DNA of 64,000 nt from Streptococcus macacae NCTC 11558. Lineage in GTDB: Bacteria; Bacillota; Bacilli; Lactobacillales; Streptococcaceae. The stretch is from NCBI RefSeq assembly GCF_000187995.2, contig NZ_AEUW02000001.1, positions 1,852,986 through 1,916,985 on the forward strand, in the 5' to 3' direction. This document shows positions 18,667 to 28,611 of this stretch, in pieces. How positions within the stretch are numbered: the stretch's first letter is position 1; each line of letters begins with the position of its first letter. Both the position numbers and the translations under genes were made by a program. The notes under the pieces are model-generated. The model searched no databases and was not told where the DNA came from. It was given only the letters and a program-made list of their open reading frames with translations.

Positions 18667-20013
18667 ATGGCAATCACAGCAGCAGACATTCGTCATGAAG
18701 TTGAGGAAAAAAATGTTACCTTTCTTCGTTTAATGTTTACAGACATTTTAGGGATCATGAAAAATGTTGAAATTCCAGCAACTGAAGAACAATTAAATAA
18801 AATTCTTTCCAACAAAGCTATGTTTGATGGTTCTTCCATTGAAGGATTTGTACGTATTAATGAATCTGATATGTATCTTTATCCTGATCTCAATACTTGG
18901 ACTGTTTTCCCTTGGGGTGATGAAAATGGAGCAGTAGGCGGCCTTATCTGTGACGTCTATACGGCAGAAGGAGAACCCTTTGCTGGTGATCCGCGCGGTA
19001 ATCTGAAAAAAGCTCTTAGGCATATGGAAAATGTTGGTTATAAGTCATTTAACCTTGGTCCAGAACCAGAATTTTTCCTTTTCAAAATGGATGAGCTAGG
19101 AAATCCTACTACTGAAGTCAATGACAAGGGTGGATATTTTGATTTAGCACCGACTGATTTGGCTGACAATACTCGCCGTGAAATTGTTAATGTATTAACA
19201 AAAATGGGGTTTGAAGTTGAAGCAAGCCATCATGAAGTCGCTGTGGGGCAGCATGAAATTGATTTTAAATATGCCGATGTATTAACTGCCTGTGATAAGA
19301 TTCAATTATTTAAGCTGGTTGTAAAAACAATTGCTCGCAAACATGGTTTATATGCAACTTTTATGGCAAAACCTAAATTTGGTATTAATGGTTCAGGAAT
19401 GCATTGTAATATGTCCTTGTTTGATGCGGATGGAAAAAATGTTTTCTTTGATCCAGAGGATCCAAAAGGGATGCAGCTATCTGAAACTGCTTATCAGTTT
19501 TTAGGCGGTTTGATAAAACATGCTTATAGCTATACTGCGATTATGAATCCAACGGTTAATTCATACAAGCGTTTGGTTCCTGGTTATGAAGCACCGGTAT
19601 ATATTGCTTGGGCAGGACGTAATCGTTCACCGTTGATTCGTGTTCCTGCTTCTCGCGGTGTTAGTACACGTCTGGAATTGCGTTCTGTTGATCCCACTGC
19701 AAACCCCTATTTAGCTTTGGCTGTTCTTCTTGAATCTGGACTTGATGGTATTGAAAATAAAATCGAAGCACCTGCACCTGTAGAATCAAATATTTATGCT
19801 ATGACCGTTGAAGAACGTAAAGCAGCAGGCATTGCTGATCTTCCATCAACACTTCATAATGCTTTAAAGGCTTTGCAAGAAGATGAAGTCGTTAAAGCAG
19901 CCTTAGGCAATCATATTTATACTAGCTTCCTTGAAGCTAAGCGTATTGAATGGTCAAGTTATGCTGCTTTTGTATCGCAATGGGAAGTGGATAATTACTT
20001 AGATCTTTATTAA
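18667..20013 (+). CDS. glnA: Glutamine synthetase type I
   Basis: Makes glutamine from glutamate, ammonia and ATP, 448 residues, typical for the Firmicute GSI-alpha form. Motifs include [20 protein letters not shown], the ATP-binding [12 protein letters not shown] and NRSPLIRVP. Its feedback-inhibited form normally activates GlnR. AAAGGAGG lies just before the ATG. Confidence 0.98.
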   Translation: MAITAADIRHEVEEKNVTFLRLMFTDILGIMKNVEIPATEEQLNKILSNKAMFDGSSIEGFVRINESDMYLYPDLNTWTVFPWGDENGAVGGLICDVYTAEGEPFAGDPRGNLKKALRHMENVGYKSFNLGPEPEFFLFKMDELGNPTTEVNDKGGYFDLAPTDLADNTRREIVNVLTKMGFEVEASHHEVAVGQHEIDFKYADVLTACDKIQLFKLVVKTIARKHGLYATFMAKPKFGINGSGMHCNMSLFDADGKNVFFDPEDPKGMQLSETAYQFLGGLIKHAYSYTAIMNPTVNSYKRLVPGYEAPVYIAWAGRNRSPLIRVPASRGVSTRLELRSVDPTANPYLALAVLLESGLDGIENKIEAPAPVESNIYAMTVEERKAAGIADLPSTLHNALKALQEDEVVKAALGNHIYTSFLEAKRIEWSSYAAFVSQWEVDNYLDLY

Positions 20014-20030
20014 ATAAAATATCGCAAATA

Positions 20031-20092
20031 AAAAGAGTAAACAGATAAGTATGACTGTAGTCCAGTTATAAGCGTTCTGTTTACTCTCTTTT
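20031..20092 (+). terminator. glnA terminator
   Basis: AAAAGAGTAAACAG and CTGTTTACTCTCTTTT form a long stem with an internal loop region of about 32 nt. Confidence 0.75.
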
Positions 20093-20153
20093 CATCTAAA
20101 AAAAGACTTATTTCTATTATTTTGTTACTTTTTTTAATTTCTCCTTAAAATTT

Positions 20154-20181
20154 TTGAAATAAAAGTAGGTTATTATAGTAT
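20154..20181 (+). promoter_or_regulatory. Candidate promoter of the LysM-CHAP gene
   Basis: TTGAAA and TAGTAT with a 16-nt spacer. The following leader has an AAGGAG at 20192-20197 that directly serves a two-codon frame (ATG AAA TAA at 20201-20209), 14 nt before the real start. Confidence 0.45.
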
Positions 20182-20214
20182 TACTACTATGAAGGAGTAA
20201 ATGAAATAATAGTT

Positions 20215-20853
20215 ATGAAAAAACATTTGTTAGAAAAAGCGGCTTTTACCGTTGCAGCAACAGCAGCAACGGTAGTTTTGGGAAATAAGCTAGCCGATGC
20301 AGACACTTACACACTTCAAGAAGGGGATTCCTTCTATACCGTTGCTCAAAAATATAATATGGATGTTTATGAATTAGCAGCACTTAACGGAAAGGATGTT
20401 AGTAGTCTTATTTTACCAGGTCAAACTTTAACAGTTAATGGAACTCCGGCAGAACAGCAAGCAGCTCCTGCTAATCAGCCGGCAGCAGAACAAGAGCAGC
20501 AACAACAACAGCAAACTACAAATGGCAATACTTATCCAGTCGGTCAATGTACATGGGGAGTTAAGGAAGTAGCTCCTTGGGCAGGAGACTGGTGGGGTAA
20601 TGGTGGCGATTGGGCTGCCAGCGCTGCTGCACAAGGTCATGCTGTCGGAAATACCCCAACTGTTGGTTCTATTGCCTGCTGGACAGACGGAGGTTATGGG
20701 CATGTAGCCTATGTTACTGCTGTTGGTGCAGATGGCAATATTCAAGTCTTAGAGTCTAATTATAAGGATCAACAGTGGATTGATAACTATCGTGGATGGT
20801 TTAATCCTAATAATAGTGGGACACCAGGTTCTGTCAGCTATATTTATCCATAA
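20215..20853 (+). CDS. Secreted LysM-CHAP peptidoglycan hydrolase
   Basis: Predicted cell-wall amidase or endopeptidase, 212 residues. A signal peptide (about 1-30, ending near ADA) is followed by one LysM domain (about 32-76, [18 protein letters not shown]), a Gln/Ala-rich linker (about 79-100), and a C-terminal CHAP domain with the catalytic Cys in VGQCTW and His in GHVAYV. Streptococcal proteins of this build act in septal wall remodelling. The start is unusual: the best ribosome binding site is 17 nt upstream, in front of a two-codon frame. Confidence 0.9.
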   Translation: MKKHLLEKAAFTVAATAATVVLGNKLADADTYTLQEGDSFYTVAQKYNMDVYELAALNGKDVSSLILPGQTLTVNGTPAEQQAAPANQPAAEQEQQQQQQTTNGNTYPVGQCTWGVKEVAPWAGDWWGNGGDWAASAAAQGHAVGNTPTVGSIACWTDGGYGHVAYVTAVGADGNIQVLESNYKDQQWIDNYRGWFNPNNSGTPGSVSYIYP

Positions 20854-20913
20854 TTAAAAAGAAACTAAGCAAAATATGCTGACTTCAAAAGTTAGATAAA
20901 AAATATTAATGAG

Positions 20914-20950
20914 AGATTGAGATTTGTATTAACAAGACTCAATCTTTTTA
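20914..20950 (+). terminator. Terminator of the LysM-CHAP gene
   Basis: AGATTGAG and CTCAATCT with a 16-nt partly paired loop, followed by TTTTATTTT. Confidence 0.7.
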
Positions 20951-21082
20951 TTTTACTTTTAATCATTTGCTCTTATCCTGTTCTCCATCGTGTTTTAGTT
21001 CATCTAAAATGTTTTAGATAGCATAATCTTCTTGTTTGACTTTACCCATTAGTATTTTATTTTTTCTAACTTAATATTTCCC

Positions 21083-21128
21083 AAAAAACACCCTAAAAGT
21101 TAGATATAAAATCTAACTTTTAGGGTGT
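21083..21128 (-). terminator. rnjA terminator
   Basis: A perfect 18-bp stem (21088-21105 with 21111-21128) and a 5-nt loop, followed on the minus strand by six T. It lies 16 nt beyond the rnjA stop. Confidence 0.9.
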
Positions 21129-21143
21129 AAGTTATTTCTTTTT

Positions 21144-22826
21144 TTAATGTTTATCCGGTGTTAATATCATCGGAATGATAATGGGTTCTCGTTCTGTTTT
21201 CTCATATAGATAAGGTCTTAAGGCATTGACAATAGCTCCGTTAACAGATTGAATGCTAGCTTCTTTATTTTTCAAAGCGATACGAATAGCATTGAAAAGA
21301 ATGCGCTGACTGTTGCGGATCAGATCACCTGATTCACGCATATAAATGAAGCCTCTGCTGAGAATGTCGGGTCCAGCCAAAATCATTTTGGTTTTAAAGT
21401 CGACTGTAGCAACGGCTAAAACAACTCCATCTTCTGAGAGATCGTGACGGTCACGCAAAACAGCTGCGCCAATATCGCCAATTCCATTGCCATCAACATA
21501 AATATCTTGGGCATTGAAGTGGCCTGCTCGTCTGGCAGAATCTTTTGTCAGAGCCAGAACATCTCCATTTTCCATGATGAAGATGTTTTCTTTAGGAACT
21601 CCTGTGTCAATAGCTAGACCTGCATGGACTTTCTGCATACGGTATTCGCCATGAACCGGCATGAAATATTTTGGTTTAATCAGACGAAGCATAAGCTTTT
21701 GTTCTTGCTGACCGCCGTGGCCGGATGTGTGGATGTTATTAACCTTACCATGGATGACTTCGACGCCAGCTTCTTGAATCGTATTGATTAGTTTATTAAC
21801 ACTTGTTGTGTTGCCAGGAATGGGGCTGGATGAGAAAATAACAGTATCGCCTGGCTGCAGTTGTACTTGGCGGTGTGTTCCATTGGCAATACGTGAAAGT
21901 GCTGCCATAGATTCCCCTTGGCTGCCAGTACACATAATCATGATTTCACTGGCATGGTACTCTTTTATTTCATTTGGTTCAATAAAGGTTCCTTTAGGGA
22001 CTTTTATATAGCCTAACTCCATCCCATTGACAATAGCTTTTTCCATTGAACGGCCAAAGACAGCAATTTTGCGGCCTGTTTTAACAGCAGCTTCTGCTGC
22101 TTGCTGCAGACGGAAAATATTGGAAGCAAAGGAGGCAAAAATAATGCGTCCGTGAATGCCTTCAATGATGTTCATGATTGATTGGCCAACAACTTTTTCA
22201 GAATTGGTAAAGGTCGGAATTTCTGCGTTGGTTGAGTCAGACAAGAGACAAAGCACACCATCTTCACCAAGAGCTGCCATACGGTGGATATCAGCAGGTT
22301 CTCCAACTGGAGTCCAGTCAAATTTAAAGTCACCTGTGCAGACAACTTTTCCTTGAGGAGTATGAATAACGATACCTAATGGTTCTGGTATGGAATGGGT
22401 TGTACGGAAAAAAGTGACATTGAGATTCTTAAAAGTCAGCTCAGTATTATGGTTGATTTCATACATCTTAGCATCACGCAAGAGACCGTGTTCCTCTAAT
22501 TTGCCGCGAATAAGAGCCAGCGCTAAAGGTCCAGCATAAATAGGGATATTAGCCTGCTTAAGCAAAAAAGGGATTCCGCCAATGTGATCTTCGTGCCCAT
22601 GTGTGATGACAAGAGCTTTAATACGATCAATATTTTCTATAATGTAAGAATAATCAGGAATAACATAGTCAATACCAAGCAGATCATCTTCAGGAAATTT
22701 AATTCCTGCATCAACAATAATAATTTCGTCTTGATATTCAATTCCGTAGGTGTTTTTACCAATTTCTCCTAGTCCGCCTATGGCATAGACACCTACTTCT
22801 TCAGATTTTAAATTAATATTTGCCAT
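21144..22826 (-). CDS. rnjA: Ribonuclease J1
   Basis: Metallo-beta-lactamase/beta-CASP RNase with 5'-3' exonuclease and endonuclease activity, 560 residues. The metal-binding motif [10 protein letters not shown], the later CTGDFKFDW and the beta-[12 protein letters not shown] and HTSGHGG segments are present. It is central to mRNA turnover and rRNA maturation. The start lies 1 nt after the rpoY stop, so the two are one operon. Confidence 0.96.
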   Translation of the reverse strand: MANINLKSEEVGVYAIGGLGEIGKNTYGIEYQDEIIIVDAGIKFPEDDLLGIDYVIPDYSYIIENIDRIKALVITHGHEDHIGGIPFLLKQANIPIYAGPLALALIRGKLEEHGLLRDAKMYEINHNTELTFKNLNVTFFRTTHSIPEPLGIVIHTPQGKVVCTGDFKFDWTPVGEPADIHRMAALGEDGVLCLLSDSTNAEIPTFTNSEKVVGQSIMNIIEGIHGRIIFASFASNIFRLQQAAEAAVKTGRKIAVFGRSMEKAIVNGMELGYIKVPKGTFIEPNEIKEYHASEIMIMCTGSQGESMAALSRIANGTHRQVQLQPGDTVIFSSSPIPGNTTSVNKLINTIQEAGVEVIHGKVNNIHTSGHGGQQEQKLMLRLIKPKYFMPVHGEYRMQKVHAGLAIDTGVPKENIFIMENGDVLALTKDSARRAGHFNAQDIYVDGNGIGDIGAAVLRDRHDLSEDGVVLAVATVDFKTKMILAGPDILSRGFIYMRESGDLIRNSQRILFNAIRIALKNKEASIQSVNGAIVNALRPYLYEKTEREPIIIPMILTPDKH

Positions 22827-22827
22827 T

Positions 22828-23058
22828 TTAGAACTCCGTTAATTGAAAGGCACCTGTTTCTTTTTCGTACTCAAGGTGCTTATCTGAGAGTAACTCAACT
22901 AGTTCGATGTTGTAAGAAGTTTTTTCTTCGACCATTTGACGGGCTTTGATGCGTCCTTCAAGTTCGTTTTGAGCATCAACACTGAGGTAGAGAGTTTTAG
23001 TCTGTTCACGGCGCGGACTGCGGTCTTTGGTTTCTTGATAGAAAACTTTATAAATCAT
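22828..23058 (-). CDS. rpoY: RNA polymerase epsilon subunit RpoY
   Basis: Small auxiliary RNA polymerase subunit (formerly DUF1447/YkzG), 76 residues, with the typical [20 protein letters not shown]-terminal half and [11 protein letters not shown] near the end. Its place directly before rnjA is the conserved Firmicute arrangement. GAAAGGA precedes the ATG. Confidence 0.95.
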   Translation of the reverse strand: MIYKVFYQETKDRSPRREQTKTLYLSVDAQNELEGRIKARQMVEEKTSYNIELVELLSDKHLEYEKETGAFQLTEF

Positions 23059-23196
23059 TTTGTTCCTTTCTGTTATATCATGATTAATCCAAACTACAAA
23101 AAATCGGTCAAATATAAGATCTTGTTATATTTGACAGGAAATTATGAAATTTTTATGAGTAATAGGTTTAACCTTGATTCGTTAACAATTAGTTCA

Positions 23197-23224
23197 ATTA
23201 TATCATAAAAGCAGGAATTGTAAA
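23197..23224 (-). promoter_or_regulatory. rpoY-rnjA promoter
   Basis: On the minus strand TTTACA and TATAAT are 16 nt apart. The leader is about 130 nt. Confidence 0.6.
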
Positions 23225-23599
23225 AGAAAGAGAAAAATAAGGGAGTGAGGCAAACGCTCAGACGAAGTCTTCGATTTTTCAGCAAGTCCCAGTTTCTATT
23301 TGCTGACCTCAAACAGTCCACAAAGACTGTTTTGATTCACCTCCGCACAGTTGGTTAAGCTCAAAAGATCCAAGAGGACGTTTTGAGACTATCACTTGTA
23401 TAGTAAGGGATAAGGATGTCCAACCAACCACTGCATCTTGCCAGTCAAACGACAAAAATACGTGGGGGGTATGGGGCTTGGGACTTTTGTCTTAGCTTTT
23501 TATTGAGAAATTCTGCTCTTTTTGAAAGTCATTTTAAGCGGTACCCAATAAAAATTTTACTCATTTTTACATATAGTTCTCCTTTAGAAAATTGATTTC
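23225..23599. other. 375-bp non-coding region with nested inverted repeats
   Basis: No gene is supported. GTTGGTT (23350-23356) pairs with AACCAAC (23422-23428) and encloses CTCAAAA/TTTTGAG (23360-23366 with 23381-23387) and ACTAT/ATAGT (23388-23392 with 23400-23404). Upstream AACAGTC and GACTGTT form another stem near 23320-23340. The base composition differs from its neighbours (a GTGGGGGG run near 23462). This is either a structured RNA or an eroded intergenic repeat. Confidence 0.45.
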
Positions 23600-24637
23600 C
23601 TAGGACAAATACCCATGATTGCGGTACCATTTGATCGTATCTAGCATGGTTTCTTCAACTGGTCTAAACTGCCCTCCTAATTCATTTTTCATCTTGGTTT
23701 GGTCAAAGTGGGTACGTTGGTATTCTTCATTAAAGAGTTCCACCAGATCTTTACTGACTAAAATAGGCTTTCCAGTGATAAAGTGATAAATTTCATTCCA
23801 AATGGCAAATAATCGAAGGAGAGGCATGGGGATCCGTTTTTTAGGAGCAGGAATGCCTGAAACCTTCTCCAAAGTTTTCATCACTTCTTCCATGGTCATG
23901 TATCTGCCAGCAGCTAAATATCGTTCTCTATTACGTCCGTACTTCATAGCAAGAATATGAATATCAGCAACATCTCTGGCATCCGCAACACTGTAACTGG
24001 CTTTGATGATTCCTGGAAGTTTTTGCTGCATGTAATTCAAAATCATCTGTCCAGTTGATGTGGGCCCCATGTCACCTGGACCATACATTGATCCCGGCAG
24101 GACAAAAGTGATAAAGGCATCAGGATGCTTATCAAGGAAATTGTGGACAGCTTGATCGCTCAGAATTTTGCTGCGGTAGTATTCAATTTTTGTACTCGGA
24201 TCTCGTGACATGGTTTCATCAATGAGCTGATTGGGCTCACCTTTAAGGACTGCTATAGAAGAGGTGTGGACTATTTGGCGAATTCCGGCATCATAGGCAG
24301 CCTGCAGAAGATCGAGGGTGCCTGTAATATTGGTATCATAGAGTTCTTGCCAATGCTTTCCGCCTTTATGGCTATCGCGGAAAAAAGCGGCTGTGTGAAA
24401 AAGACTGTCACAGTCTGCTAGGTAATCTTTGTAACTTTCAGGCTTGAGTATATCTCCTTGAACAAGGTGGATAGGCAGCTGGTCAAACTGTTGTTTAGCT
24501 TTATCCATAGAACGTACGAGAGCAGTGACTTCTATATTTTCTTTGAGAAGAGCCCGAACGAGATTATTGCCTAAAAGACCTGTAGCGCCAGTTACAAAGG
24601 CGTGTCTAATAGTGCGAGATGAGTTATTAGTATTCAT
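23600..24637 (-). CDS. NAD(P)-dependent epimerase/reductase, extended SDR family
   Basis: Oxidoreductase of 345 residues. The Rossmann motif TGATGLLGNN lies at about 16-25, and the catalytic pair fits YYRSK (YxxxK). Overall it resembles dihydroflavonol-4-reductase-like SDRs. The substrate cannot be told. A divergent MarR-family gene and a 26-bp perfect palindrome lie between the two starts, so it is probably regulated by that protein. GGAGAA is the ribosome binding site. Confidence 0.85.
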   Translation of the reverse strand: MNTNNSSRTIRHAFVTGATGLLGNNLVRALLKENIEVTALVRSMDKAKQQFDQLPIHLVQGDILKPESYKDYLADCDSLFHTAAFFRDSHKGGKHWQELYDTNITGTLDLLQAAYDAGIRQIVHTSSIAVLKGEPNQLIDETMSRDPSTKIEYYRSKILSDQAVHNFLDKHPDAFITFVLPGSMYGPGDMGPTSTGQMILNYMQQKLPGIIKASYSVADARDVADIHILAMKYGRNRERYLAAGRYMTMEEVMKTLEKVSGIPAPKKRIPMPLLRLFAIWNEIYHFITGKPILVSKDLVELFNEEYQRTHFDQTKMKNELGGQFRPVEETMLDTIKWYRNHGYLS

Positions 24638-24679
24638 AGTTGCTGTTCTCCTTTTTGGCTTATTGCTAAGAGTATGACG

Positions 24680-24705
24680 GTAATAGATGACATGTCATCT
24701 ATTAC
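24680..24705. promoter_or_regulatory. 26-bp perfect palindrome, probable MarR operator
   Basis: GTAATAGATGACA is followed directly by its exact reverse complement. It lies 43 bp from the SDR start and 89 bp from the marR start, in the divergent intergenic region. Confidence 0.8.
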
Positions 24706-24793
24706 TTATCGTATCTTTTTAGTATTTTATTGTCAACAATTTGCTTAATCTGGTGTAAAATAGTAGAGAACATTAAATGAAAGAGGAGGAGAT

Positions 24794-25255
24794 ATGGCAT
24801 CCTTAGGGAAACAATTTAGATATTTATTTAGAAGCGCAGATAATATAGCTATGGAAAAATATGGTCATCTAATGGCCTCTTTAGGCCTAACGCCTAATCA
24901 AAGCGAAGTTCTCCTCATTTTGAATGAATATGCCCCCTTATCTTTGAAAGCTTTAGGTGAGCTGCTGATTTGTGAGAAAAAAAGTCCCAGTAGGTTGGTA
25001 AAAAGCTTGATTCAAAAAGGATTGGTCACAAAAGAAATCTCAAAAGAAGATCGCCGCAGTGCCTTGCTTTTTTTAACGGAAGCTGGCAGACATTTAATTC
25101 CTAAAATTGAGCAGCAAGAACAGCTTTTTGATCAATCAATGGAGCAAGCTTATCCGCAAGAATTGAAAATCATCAATGATTTGCTGACAAAGTATATTCA
25201 AGGCAGTTTTTACGAAGACAAATTAAAGCGCCGCTCCCTCTGGGATGAAGAGTAG
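24794..25255 (+). CDS. MarR-family transcriptional regulator
   Basis: Winged-helix regulator of 153 residues, with the recognition-helix region GELLICEKKSPSRLVKSLIQKGLV and the wing KEDRRSALLFLTEAG. It is divergent from the SDR gene across a perfect palindrome. It lies 11 nt upstream of tsaB, so tsaB-rimI-tsaD may be partly co-transcribed with it. AGGAGGAG precedes the ATG. Confidence 0.9.
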   Translation: MASLGKQFRYLFRSADNIAMEKYGHLMASLGLTPNQSEVLLILNEYAPLSLKALGELLICEKKSPSRLVKSLIQKGLVTKEISKEDRRSALLFLTEAGRHLIPKIEQQEQLFDQSMEQAYPQELKIINDLLTKYIQGSFYEDKLKRRSLWDEE

Positions 25256-25266
25256 AAGGGAAAGTT

Positions 25267-25950
25267 ATGAAAATTTTAGCATTTGATACATCAAGCACAG
25301 CGCTTTCTGTTGCTATCTTAGAAGATGATCAATTATTGGCAGATACTGTTTTGACAATCAAAAAAAGTCATAGCAGCAGTCTGCTGCCAGCCATTGATTT
25401 TCTGATGCGATCAGTCCATTTAAGTCCACAAGATTTGGATAGGCTTGTTGTTGCCCAAGGTCCCGGATCTTATACGGGTCTGCGCGTGGCGGCAGCGACA
25501 GCTAAAACCTTGGCCTATACCTTGGCTATTGAACTGGTAGGAGTATCTTCCTTGCAGGCCTTGGTGCCTGCAGATACAGTTGGTTTAGTGATACCGATAA
25601 TAGATGCACGGCGGCAATATGTTTATGTTGGCTTTTATGAAAATGGCAAAGCCAAACAGCCTGATACTTATATTGCTTTGACAGATTTGCTTGAGAAGCT
25701 TAAGGATATAGCGCAGCTGACTTTTGTTGGAGAAGTCGAAGCTTTTCGGTCTCAGATTGAGAGGCATTTTCCGCAAGCTAAAATCATTGAGACTTTGCCA
25801 TCTGCTTTTGAAATTGGGAAATTAGGCCGAAAATTGCAGCCAGTTGACGTTCATGCTTTTGTTCCCAACTATCTCAAAAAAGTAGAAGCAGAGGAAAACT
25901 GGCTCAAGACTCACAAAGAATCTGGTCTCAGCTACGTCAAGCGGGTGTAA
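25267..25950 (+). CDS. tsaB: tRNA threonylcarbamoyladenosine synthesis protein TsaB
   Basis: Non-catalytic partner of TsaD in t6A37 tRNA modification, 227 residues. It has the ASKHA fold start ILAFDTSSTALSVAI and the conserved GPGSYTGLRVAAATAKTLA. It is clustered with rimI and tsaD in the usual order. Confidence 0.95.
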   Translation: MKILAFDTSSTALSVAILEDDQLLADTVLTIKKSHSSSLLPAIDFLMRSVHLSPQDLDRLVVAQGPGSYTGLRVAAATAKTLAYTLAIELVGVSSLQALVPADTVGLVIPIIDARRQYVYVGFYENGKAKQPDTYIALTDLLEKLKDIAQLTFVGEVEAFRSQIERHFPQAKIIETLPSAFEIGKLGRKLQPVDVHAFVPNYLKKVEAEENWLKTHKESGLSYVKRV

Positions 25951-25953
25951 GCG

Positions 25954-26385
25954 ATGAAAGATGGGAAAAACCAAGAGACAGCAGCTATTATTTTTGAGAT
26001 TTTAAAAGATGTTTATGAGATCTCCCCTTGGAGTAAAGAGCAAATTTTGGTGGATATGAATCGTCCGGAAGTTGATTACTTTTTTGCCTATGATGGCAAG
26101 GAAATTGTTGGTTTTTTATCCATACAGCACTTAGTTGGAGAATTGGAACTGACCAATCTAGCTGTCAAAAAAAATTATCAAGGGCAGGGTTTGGGCAGTC
26201 AGTTGCTGGAATTTTTAACCAAGGAGGAGCTTCCTGTTTTTTTGGAAGTTAGAGCTTCCAATCAAACAGCACAAGCCCTGTATCAAAAATTCGGTTTTCA
26301 GGCTGTTGCGAAAAGAAAAAATTATTACCGCAGTCCTAAGGAAGATGCGATTTTAATGAAACGTGAAAGTTTAATCGGTTATTAA
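25954..26385 (+). CDS. rimI: Ribosomal-protein-alanine N-acetyltransferase RimI
   Basis: GNAT acetyltransferase of 143 residues. The acetyl-CoA loop is [12 protein letters not shown], followed by [17 protein letters not shown]. It is encoded between tsaB and tsaD, where RimI normally lies. The start ATG is 3 nt after the tsaB stop. Confidence 0.93.
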   Translation: MKDGKNQETAAIIFEILKDVYEISPWSKEQILVDMNRPEVDYFFAYDGKEIVGFLSIQHLVGELELTNLAVKKNYQGQGLGSQLLEFLTKEELPVFLEVRASNQTAQALYQKFGFQAVAKRKNYYRSPKEDAILMKRESLIGY

Positions 26386-26401
26386 AAAAAGAAAGAAAGA
26401 C

Positions 26402-27412
26402 ATGACAGATAGATATATTTTAGCCATTGAATCGTCTTGTGACGAGACTAGTGTGGCCGTTTTAAAAAATGAAGATCAGCTTTTAAGCAATATTATTGCC
26501 AGTCAGGTAGAGAGTCATAAACGCTTTGGCGGTGTAGTGCCAGAGGTTGCCAGCCGCCATCATGTTGAAGTGATAACGCTTTGTATTCAGGATGCTTTGC
26601 AGGAAGCAGGAATTGAGGCAGGTGACTTAAGGGCTGTTGCGGTGACTTACGGACCGGGTCTTGTTGGAGCCCTCTTAGTAGGGATGGCAGCGGCTAAGGC
26701 CTTTGCTTGGGCAAATCATCTGCCTTTAATTCCAGTTAATCATATGGCGGGGCATTTGATGGCAGCACAAAGTGTAGCAAAATTAGACTATCCACTAGTG
26801 GCACTTTTAGTATCAGGCGGCCATACTGAGCTTGTATATGTTTCTGAACCGGGAAATTACAGGATTATTGGAGAAACGCGTGATGATGCTGTTGGCGAAG
26901 CTTATGATAAGGTAGGGCGTGTCATGGGACTTACCTACCCTGCCGGAAAAGCAATTGATGAGCTGGCTCATCAAGGGCGGGATATCTATGATTTTCCGCG
27001 TGCCATGATTAAGGAAGATAATCTTGAATTTTCTTTTTCTGGCTTGAAATCAGCTTTTATTAATCTTCATCATAATGCTCAGCAAAAGGGAGAGCAGCTT
27101 TGTTTAGAAGATTTATGCGCTTCCTTTCAGGCGGCTGTTTTAGATATTTTAATGCTAAAAACAAAAAAAGCCCTAAAAGCCTATCCTGTGAAAACTTTAG
27201 TTGTTGCTGGCGGTGTGGCAGCCAATCAAGGCCTTCGTGAGCGATTAAAAGAGGAAATAACAGATAGGACTGTGATTATCCCGCCCTTACGCCTTTGCGG
27301 CGATAATGCTGGAATGATTGCTTATGCAGCAGCTATTGAGTACGAAAAGAACCATTTTGCAGCACTTGATTTAAATGCCAAACCAAGCTTAGCTTTTGAA
27401 GATATAGAATAA
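26402..27412 (+). CDS. tsaD: tRNA threonylcarbamoyltransferase TsaD
   Basis: Catalytic subunit that attaches threonylcarbamoyl to A37 of ANN-decoding tRNAs, 336 residues. It shows [10 protein letters not shown], the metal-binding [18 protein letters not shown] and the C-terminal [13 protein letters not shown]. Last gene of the tsaB-rimI-tsaD run. Confidence 0.97.
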   Translation: MTDRYILAIESSCDETSVAVLKNEDQLLSNIIASQVESHKRFGGVVPEVASRHHVEVITLCIQDALQEAGIEAGDLRAVAVTYGPGLVGALLVGMAAAKAFAWANHLPLIPVNHMAGHLMAAQSVAKLDYPLVALLVSGGHTELVYVSEPGNYRIIGETRDDAVGEAYDKVGRVMGLTYPAGKAIDELAHQGRDIYDFPRAMIKEDNLEFSFSGLKSAFINLHHNAQQKGEQLCLEDLCASFQAAVLDILMLKTKKALKAYPVKTLVVAGGVAANQGLRERLKEEITDRTVIIPPLRLCGDNAGMIAYAAAIEYEKNHFAALDLNAKPSLAFEDIE

Positions 27413-27452
27413 AGTGAATACTTCTGATGTCATATTCAAGAGTGTTTTTCTG

Positions 27453-27461
27453 TGTTATAAT
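27453..27461 (+). promoter_or_regulatory. Extended -10 promoter of azlCD
   Basis: TGTTATAAT is an extended -10 (TGn before TATAAT), 29 nt before the azlC ATG. No strong -35 is seen. Confidence 0.5.
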
Positions 27462-27490
27462 GGAAACATTATCTTTTGCGGAGAAGGTAT

Positions 27491-28189
27491 ATGCAAGAAA
27501 AAGGATTTATGGACGGGGTCAAGGCATCTCTGCCAACAGCCTTAGGCTATGTTAGTATCGGACTTGCCTGTGGAGTTGTAGGGGCTAACTCAGGTCTAAC
27601 GCCCTTTCAGATGGGTTTGATGAGTTTATTGGTCTATGCTGGCAGTGCCCAATTTGTTATGTGTGCCATGTTTGCAGCTGGTGCGGATTTGTTTTCTATC
27701 GTTGTTACTGTTTTTTTGGTTAATTTGAGAATGTTTCTTATGAGTTTACATGCGACAACTATTTTTACAAAATCCAGCCTTTGGCAAAATATTGGCATTG
27801 GAACGCTCATTACAGATGAAAGCTACGGTGTTCTTTTGAATGAACGTGTCCATCATCAAAATATTACAGCAGCTTGGATGCATGGCAATAATATGGCAGG
27901 TTATATAACTTGGATTATTTCGGTTGTTTTAGGAACTCTTTTGGGTTCTGCCATTCCAAATCCTGAAATGTTGGGACTGGATTTTGCTCTTGTTGCCATG
28001 TTTGTCTCTATCTTTGAATCTCAGCTAGCTGCTATGATGCAGTTCACAAAACTAAAAAAAATAGGTCTTATTTTATTAGCGGTAACCCTATCTTACTTTT
28101 GCTTGGTTATTGTTGTCTCAGAATCTTTAGCCGTTTTACTCTCAACATTAATAGGCTGTTTTGTGGGGGTGCTGCTTGATGTCAAATAG
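27491..28189 (+). CDS. azlC: Branched-chain amino acid exporter large subunit AzlC
   Basis: Membrane protein of 232 residues with several hydrophobic helices. SLPTALGYVSIGLACGVVG and the YAGSAQFVM segment are typical of AzlC. With AzlD it forms a branched-chain amino acid exporter. The ATG at 27491 follows GGAGAAGG. Confidence 0.92.
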   Translation: MQEKGFMDGVKASLPTALGYVSIGLACGVVGANSGLTPFQMGLMSLLVYAGSAQFVMCAMFAAGADLFSIVVTVFLVNLRMFLMSLHATTIFTKSSLWQNIGIGTLITDESYGVLLNERVHHQNITAAWMHGNNMAGYITWIISVVLGTLLGSAIPNPEMLGLDFALVAMFVSIFESQLAAMMQFTKLKKIGLILLAVTLSYFCLVIVVSESLAVLLSTLIGCFVGVLLDVK

Positions 28190-28502
28190 TTTTATTTTAA
28201 TGGCTATAGTACTTAGTGCCGTAGTAACATGGCTTCCAAGGATTATCCCTTTTGTTTTGACTAAGTATAAAGCTTTGCCAGATTTTCTTCTTCGTTTTCT
28301 TAATTATCTCCCCATTACCATTATTTTCGCTTTAACACTGTCTAGCGTCATTACTGAAAGAACAGGGCATTTGCCCACTATAAAATGGCTGGAGTTGCTA
28401 ACAGTTTTACCAACCTTTTGGGTGGCTGCTAAGACAAAAAATATTCTTTTGGCAGTGGTTGTGGGAGTCTTCACGATGGCTTGCTTAAGATTGCTTTTTT
28501 AA
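28179..28502 (+). CDS. azlD: Branched-chain amino acid exporter small subunit AzlD
   Basis: Small membrane protein of 107 residues with three or four helices, including VVTWLPRIIPFVLTKYKALP, typical of AzlD. The start ATG overlaps the last codons of azlC by 11 nt and follows GGGGGTG, so translation is coupled. A TTG 18 nt upstream is possible but less likely. Confidence 0.9.
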   Translation: MSNSFILMAIVLSAVVTWLPRIIPFVLTKYKALPDFLLRFLNYLPITIIFALTLSSVITERTGHLPTIKWLELLTVLPTFWVAAKTKNILLAVVVGVFTMACLRLLF

Positions 28503-28508
28503 AAGTCT

Positions 28509-28529
28509 AAAAAGGACAATGCCTTTTTT
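28509..28529 (+). terminator. azlCD terminator
   Basis: AAAAAGG, loop ACAATG, CCTTTTTT. Confidence 0.55.
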
Positions 28530-28573
28530 GTTTCAACAGACGGTAAATACTTTTACTATCTGTCAAATAAAAT

Positions 28574-28611
28574 AAAAAAAGCAAGAACAAACTAATGTCC
28601 TTGCTTTTTTT
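28574..28611. terminator. Bidirectional terminator between azlD and yjdF
   Basis: AAAAAAAGCAAG and CTTGCTTTTTTT enclose a 14-nt loop. On the minus strand it includes the last codons of yjdF. Confidence 0.75.

Noticed and set aside
20124..20140. Possible WalR box upstream of the LysM-CHAP gene
   Set aside because: TGTTAC is followed at the right distance only by TTAATT, a poor second half-site.
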